From positions 1 through 64,000 of the forward strand of contig JAMAHW010000077.1 of assembly GCA_023627715.1 (NCBI GenBank): a DNA stretch of 64,000 bases. The letters run 5' to 3'. This DNA comes from Periconia sp. R9002 (taxonomy: Eukaryota > Ascomycota > Dothideomycetes > Pleosporales > Periconiaceae). The position numbers and the translations under genes were made by a program. Shown here one piece after another: positions 59,774 through 64,000 of this stretch. The notes below the pieces were generated by a model, which was not told the origin of the DNA, searched no databases, and was given only the letters and a program-made list of their open reading frames with translations. Numbering within the stretch: the first letter of the stretch is position 1; each line of letters starts with the position of its first letter.

Positions 59774-60723
59774 ATGAGCTTGAGCTATCCTACCGACTCA
59801 TTCTCATCGCGGGGACCTTTTCATCCGATTGCGAGACTCTCACTGCGTCATGACGGATATGATGTCGCCAACGGTGATCACAATCCCTCTGTCCAAGCCA
59901 AGTACGTACCTCTTCCAGCCACAATAAACCAACGGCGATGAATAACCGTTGGACTAGGAGAATGGATGAGGTTTTTTTCCGCTGTGTTGATACGAGTGAC
60001 GCAAGATACTACGTTGCCACATTCCTTTACTACGCCAGAAGTTGGCAAAATGACCATTTACAACCGTTTGTACATCACCCGTCCGAAGCGAATCCTGCTG
60101 ATATAACCGATAAGATCTCAATTGGCATGAAACTCAAGGGAGCTACCAGTGGCCAGACTTTATTAGCCTGGGTTATGCATTCGATCAGGCAATGCGCTTC
60201 AGGAGGCTACTCGTGCACGAGGTTTTTGTGCAACTGCAAGAGAATGGAGTTGTGTCTGTGATAGCAGATGGTTTGGCCACACCAGGTAGCGGGCGAACAA
60301 AAAGGGAGATGAAGCCCGCTGGTAATCATAATGGTAAGTCTATTGATTTTGATCCACATATTTGAGTCTTGACAATCTGCACATGATACTGATCAACAAG
60401 TAGGGGAGCGACCGCGAACCAAAAACCCCCAACCATACCGACACGAACCAGAGGTTTTATCTCTCGCGTCATCACCAGACGCCTCGTCGAACCCGGAAGG
60501 AATTTTACCGTATCCCGGCCTGACGATGAGAGATTTGGTCTACATGATGCAGGAGCTGAGCAAGCGTGCTGATGTAAACATACATGGACTCGCATTGTTG
60601 GGGAAGTCGCGTGGTGAAATCCTCCATGAACTTCACGGTGGTCTGCTCTCAGGATACACGGAGAAACGCAGTGCACAGGCGGAAAAGGCATCGAGGAAGA
60701 GAACTAGGGAAAGCGCGGTATGA
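59774..60723 (+). CDS. Uncharacterised multi-exon gene, structure partly uncertain
   Basis: The best reading has exon 1 at 59774-59901 (MSLSYPTDSFSSRGPFHPIA..., donor gtacgt). Exon 2 starts at 59958 after a tag acceptor (RMDEVFFRCVD...). Exon 3 is about 60115-60333 (LNWHETQGSYQWPDFISLGY then AFDQAMRFRRLLVHEVFVQL). The last exon is 60404-60723 (ERPRTKNPQPYRHEPEVLSL..., TMRDLVYMMQELSKRADVNI) and ends RKRTRESAV. The last intron (60334-60403, gtaagt...tag, phase 1) is clear. The exon 2 end is not; a gtgacg donor near 59997 closes the frame with the aag acceptor at 60114. Helical, charged segments and Q/W/Y-rich motifs look protein-like, but I recognise no family. A basic tail (EKASRKRTRE) suggests a nuclear location. 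Confidence 0.5.
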
Positions 60724-62140
60724 GGGCTGTGACATCATCAATATCACAGCAGTGGAAATCCCGCCGAAGAAACGACGGTAAGACTGGCGGCTGACGGAGC
60801 TGGCTGGCTTGATTCGTGTACTTGATCTTGTGGACTCTTCACCGATTTTATGGGAAGGGAATTTAGCGATTTATCGGATGTTGTACCTTCTTTCTCTGAC
60901 AATCTCGAGAAGTACGAGGACTGTTCATACACTTACGTTTCTCATATAATTTCATCGATGAAGATACTTCTAGTACCAATTCAATACAAAAATAGCTCAC
61001 TGTCTGGGATTGATTCAGGTTCAGACCAGGTTTTGCTGCATCGTGAAGGACTGCCATGACAGTACCAACTCCATCAGCATAGCCTGGTCCATTCAGGAAA
61101 ACAGTGTTCTCCAAAGTCTCTAAAGAGACGGCTGGCTAAGCGGCAGATAATCCCCCAAAAGAAATTTTCGGCGCGGGGGAGCGGATACACCACCCTCCCA
61201 TCCCAACACCCAAATCGTGTCCTACGAAGAGTACTTACGCAATAGTCCTTGAAGCAATTCGTACCACCCCCACGAGCAACCTCACACTCTGCAGAACTCA
61301 CCTCCTACTGATTTCTGCCTTTCCGTAAACGCCTGCCTCTTACACTCCCCAATACACAATCACCATTGCCTGGAAGGGTACATAGGATGGAGTACGTACC
61401 TACGTAAGTTGTGATACGGTTCGATGCTGTACTATACTGGAAAGTTGTATACCCTGAGTAACCTTTGAAGCGGTTTTGTATACACACGGGGAATATTGAA
61501 GGTGGGGTGGTGCTGGGCCTTGACGCTCCTCCCTCCTTCATCGGGAGGGTGTAGAGGGTTGATGGGTTCTTTAATTAATATTGAGACCAGTCTTTTTAAG
61601 TCTTTCGTAGGAATCCGCGGTCTCGACTGTGAATGGGGGGAGGGGAAACTAGGCACTGCTGTATCGTGTAAAAGAGGTAGTTCGGGGAGGGGTGGTACTA
61701 CTTTGTATGCTTTTTTTTCTTTCGGGGTTGTGATGGAAGGGGGGACGTGGTACCATTGAGTTGTTACAGAGAGAGAGAGAGAGAGAGAGAGTTATGGGGA
61801 GAAGTTCTTGAAGGGGGTGTTTGAGGGTTTGATGGGGAAGAGGGGGTGGTGTACGGAGTCACTTGCTGTCCTACTGATAAACTTAGGGTTGACAGCTCTT
61901 ATAAGTATGGAACATGAACTATGTACGGTTGGGACACGCGGTGGACTGGAGGGCCGACATTGCTGGCGATAGGGATGTAGGACCCCTAGATTTGTCACTA
62001 CGAGAGACCTGTCCGTCGCGAGCGCTTGTCGCATGTGGTTGAAAGAGACGGCTAGCGCGCTCATAATCATACACGGAAAGGTGGGAAACAGAGTTATTAC
62101 ACATTTATTGACCATTGTCAGGTGCACGGCTAGCTATGTA
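60724..62140. other. Convergent intergenic, 1.4 kb
   Basis: 3' flanks of the uncharacterised + gene and the F-box gene (-). It holds an (AG)12 microsatellite at 61768-61791 and G-rich stretches (61620-61760). No convincing ORF. Confidence 0.55.
61768..61791. repeat. (AG)12 dinucleotide microsatellite
   Basis: Twelve perfect AG units in the region between convergent genes. Confidence 0.95.
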
Positions 62141-63850
62141 TCATATCGAGGCACTCAAAACATGTACTTCCTCCAACACCTCAGGAGGGTCACCATAGAC
62201 GCATTCAACGCGAGTAGCCGCACAGCGAAAGCAAGCCGTCCCGTCGCCGCTATTATGGCACTTGACCCCAGCGCCCTCGCAGTCCCTACAGGCCATCTTC
62301 TCTTCGTTCTTACACACTTCGGCGTAGTACTCCCGATCATCCAAGATCCGATAGTTGGTCCTACCGATGCGCCAAAAGTTATTGGAGTCGTAGAATTGAT
62401 GCTCGTACGGCGCCTCCTCGCCGTACATGAAGGGAGGAATAAACCGGTTTCCACCGAGAAAGCGGTGCGTGTAGAGACGGAGTCGTGCATTTCGCGAGTT
62501 GAGCGCGGACGCGAGTTTGTAGAGGGGCTCGCGGATAGGACCCCCGACGATGCTCTCCAGAGCTGCTACTGGACGAGGTACGCTGAGGATTTCTTCGAAG
62601 CCGTTGTCATCGAAACGAACGTCTAGGTTGATGGTGTTGGATATGCTGTGGATGATCTTGTTGCAGCGCCTGAGTACAGCTCCAGGGTGGCGGCTTAATT
62701 GTTCTGGGCTGCAGATCTGGTTGGACCACGCTGTGTCGGTCATCTTGAGGGTTTGTAGTGATGGCGGGCAGTCATTCGCTTCCAAGTAGGACACGAGTGT
62801 GGATTCAAGGCCTAGCTCCAGGCGCTCGAGTTTGACCAGGTCACGCAGCTTCGCATGGCCGGGTTTGTGCGTTTCGGGCCAGACTATTAGGTTCAGTCTT
62901 CCACTGGTGTGAGAAAGCCGTTCGAGAGAGTCAGCTTGACGCGCAAGGGCACTGACAAAGAGTGGATCCGATGTCCGCGTCTCGGGATCGTATGAAGGGT
63001 TGCATCCTTCAAATACGTATTGTCGTTCCTCGATCCGGAGTTCCTTCAATGCTTTCGGGAGACTGAGTACAACATCAAGGAATTTGACATTGACGTTGCA
63101 TTCAATCAGAGTGAGTGATTCTAGCGGTGTCGACTTCTTCTTTTCCACAGGTATGCTAGCATGCGTGGTTGCTGCATCGAAGTTGGTGCACGAAAGCTCA
63201 ATGTGTCGCAAGGTAGGGTGGAGAAACATGACTGCGCAGCGACCAAAGACGAACTTCTTATCATCCGTTCCATGCCCATGGAGAGTCAGCCGTTGAAGCA
63301 TTGGCAATACAGAGGGAAGGCCAGGACGAGGGAATACAGAAGCTTCAAGAAGAGTCGCATAGTCGATCCTGGTGCTTCCGTCAAAATACTTGGCCGGCCT
63401 TACCCACTCGTTATTGTTGGGACAGGGAGATTCGATCGTCAAATCACGAAGCCTGCTCATCAAGCCGATGAAATGATTGAGTTCTTCAATTCCATCTCTT
63501 CGATCGTCGGGATATCGGATGGAAAGCTCCTGGACATAAGAGGATCGCTCTTCCTGACTGTCAAGAGCACAAGCGACACTGCGCGCGTGCTCGCCATTTG
63601 TTACAAGCAAAGTTCGCCACACATATGGTTCTACAAGGCACTGGAGCCGGGAGCAGGTCGCTGCAAGGCTGCACAAAGTTGCCTGAGAATCGATTTGATC
63701 GATGACAGCAAGAAGCAACTCGTCGACAAGTGCGAGTAGCCCTGACGTGGATGTCTGGGGCGTGTTGGCAACACGGGACATTTTGAAAACTGGCCGGAAC
63801 TGACGTATCTTGCGCTTCTTGGCTCGGGGCTGTACGTCGTCTGGCATCAA
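62141..63850 (-). CDS. F-box protein with a C-terminal Zn2Cys6-spaced cysteine cluster, 569 aa
   Basis: Single exon with ATG ATG at 63850; a later start at M24 is possible. A basic stretch (RAKKRKIR) precedes an F-box at about 37-81 (LLALVDELLLAVIDQI, then CSLAATCSRLQCLVEPYVWRTL). The middle has leucine-rich-repeat-like segments (MLQRLTLHGHG, LRHIELSCTNF, LESLTLIECNV, LKELRIEE, LERLELGL), the usual layout of fungal F-box/LRR substrate receptors in SCF ubiquitin ligases. The C-terminus (521-550, DNA 62201-62290) has C-x2-C-x6-C-x8-C-x2-C-x6-C ending CVYG. This is the spacing of a fungal Zn(II)2Cys6 binuclear cluster, but without the usual basic residues between Cys2 and Cys3 (EGAGVK). The region just before is Tyr/Asn/Arg-rich. 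The cluster may bind zinc for structure rather than DNA. Confidence 0.85.
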   Translation of the reverse strand: MMPDDVQPRAKKRKIRQFRPVFKMSRVANTPQTSTSGLLALVDELLLAVIDQIDSQATLCSLAATCSRLQCLVEPYVWRTLLVTNGEHARSVACALDSQEERSSYVQELSIRYPDDRRDGIEELNHFIGLMSRLRDLTIESPCPNNNEWVRPAKYFDGSTRIDYATLLEASVFPRPGLPSVLPMLQRLTLHGHGTDDKKFVFGRCAVMFLHPTLRHIELSCTNFDAATTHASIPVEKKKSTPLESLTLIECNVNVKFLDVVLSLPKALKELRIEERQYVFEGCNPSYDPETRTSDPLFVSALARQADSLERLSHTSGRLNLIVWPETHKPGHAKLRDLVKLERLELGLESTLVSYLEANDCPPSLQTLKMTDTAWSNQICSPEQLSRHPGAVLRRCNKIIHSISNTINLDVRFDDNGFEEILSVPRPVAALESIVGGPIREPLYKLASALNSRNARLRLYTHRFLGGNRFIPPFMYGEEAPYEHQFYDSNNFWRIGRTNYRILDDREYYAEVCKNEEKMACRDCEGAGVKCHNSGDGTACFRCAATRVECVYGDPPEVLEEVHVLSASI

Positions 63851-64000
63851 GAAGATGGCAGGATGCTTTAAGACTTCATTACAGGCTAGTCAAGGAACGA
63901 TGAGATGTGTTTGTCTCGTTGTGTCTTTTGACACTGCTACCAATAAATTGTTCGGGGTTGAAGTCTGGATGAAGGAGGCTCGGCCCTGCCACCGATCAGC

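Overview
This window is nuclear DNA of a filamentous ascomycete. Genes on both strands are interrupted by short (about 50-120 nt) GT-AG introns with CTAAC-type branch points. Promoters are pyrimidine-rich. Several genes are recognisably fungal: the cell-wall-integrity MAP kinase Slt2, the helicase Has1, a CSC1/RSN1 channel and an Inn1/Fic1-type C2 protein. The overall look (long disordered acidic proteins, GPI proteins, RIP-like decayed repeats) suggests Dothideomycetes, but that placement is inference. I saw no rRNA, tRNA, CRISPR array or intact transposon.

Layout. 0-1.2 kb: 3' part of a GPI-anchored, Ser-rich surface protein, cut by the window edge. 1.4-2.9 kb: conserved-looking unknown (-). 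3.5-5.2 kb: Slt2-type MAPK (-), six exons. 6.7-9.1 kb: membrane-anchored pepsin-fold protein whose first catalytic aspartate is lost (-). 10.8-13.9 kb: secreted repeat protein with a GPI tail (+), interrupted by a 187-nt insertion. 14.3-15.0 kb: pyroglutamyl peptidase I (-). 15.5-16.6 kb: MDR-family oxidoreductase (-). 17.1-18.4 kb: extended-SDR epimerase-like protein (-). 19.6-21.5 kb: Has1 (+). 23.8-29.0 kb: 1687-aa disordered protein (+). 30.9-31.8 kb: kinase gene with a one-base frameshift (+). 33.9-36.7 kb: CSC1/OSCA-type channel (+). 38.1-38.8 kb: small 132-aa protein (-). 40.2-43.0 kb: C2-domain ingression-type protein (-). 44.4-44.9 kb: degenerate RNase III-fold protein (-). 47.7-56.6 kb: 2601-aa acidic repeat protein (-) with eight exons. 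58.1-59.1 kb: putatively myristoylated Cys-containing protein (-). 59.8-60.7 kb: uncharacterised multi-exon gene (+). 62.1-63.9 kb: F-box protein ending in a Zn2Cys6-spaced cysteine cluster (-).

No operon or biosynthetic cluster is evident. Several genes concern the cell surface and septum: Slt2 signalling, GPI proteins, a Csc1-type stress channel and Fic1/Inn1-type cytokinesis. They look like ordinary neighbours rather than a pathway. The most unusual items are the F-box/Zn2Cys6 combination, the 187-nt insertion flanked by AAATG in the repeat protein, the all-phase-1 intron structure of the acidic giant, two enzyme folds lacking catalytic residues, and the 11-nt exon next to a GC-AG intron in SLT2. 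Exon coordinates were derived by hand from reading frame, splice consensus and frame closure; none has transcript support here.
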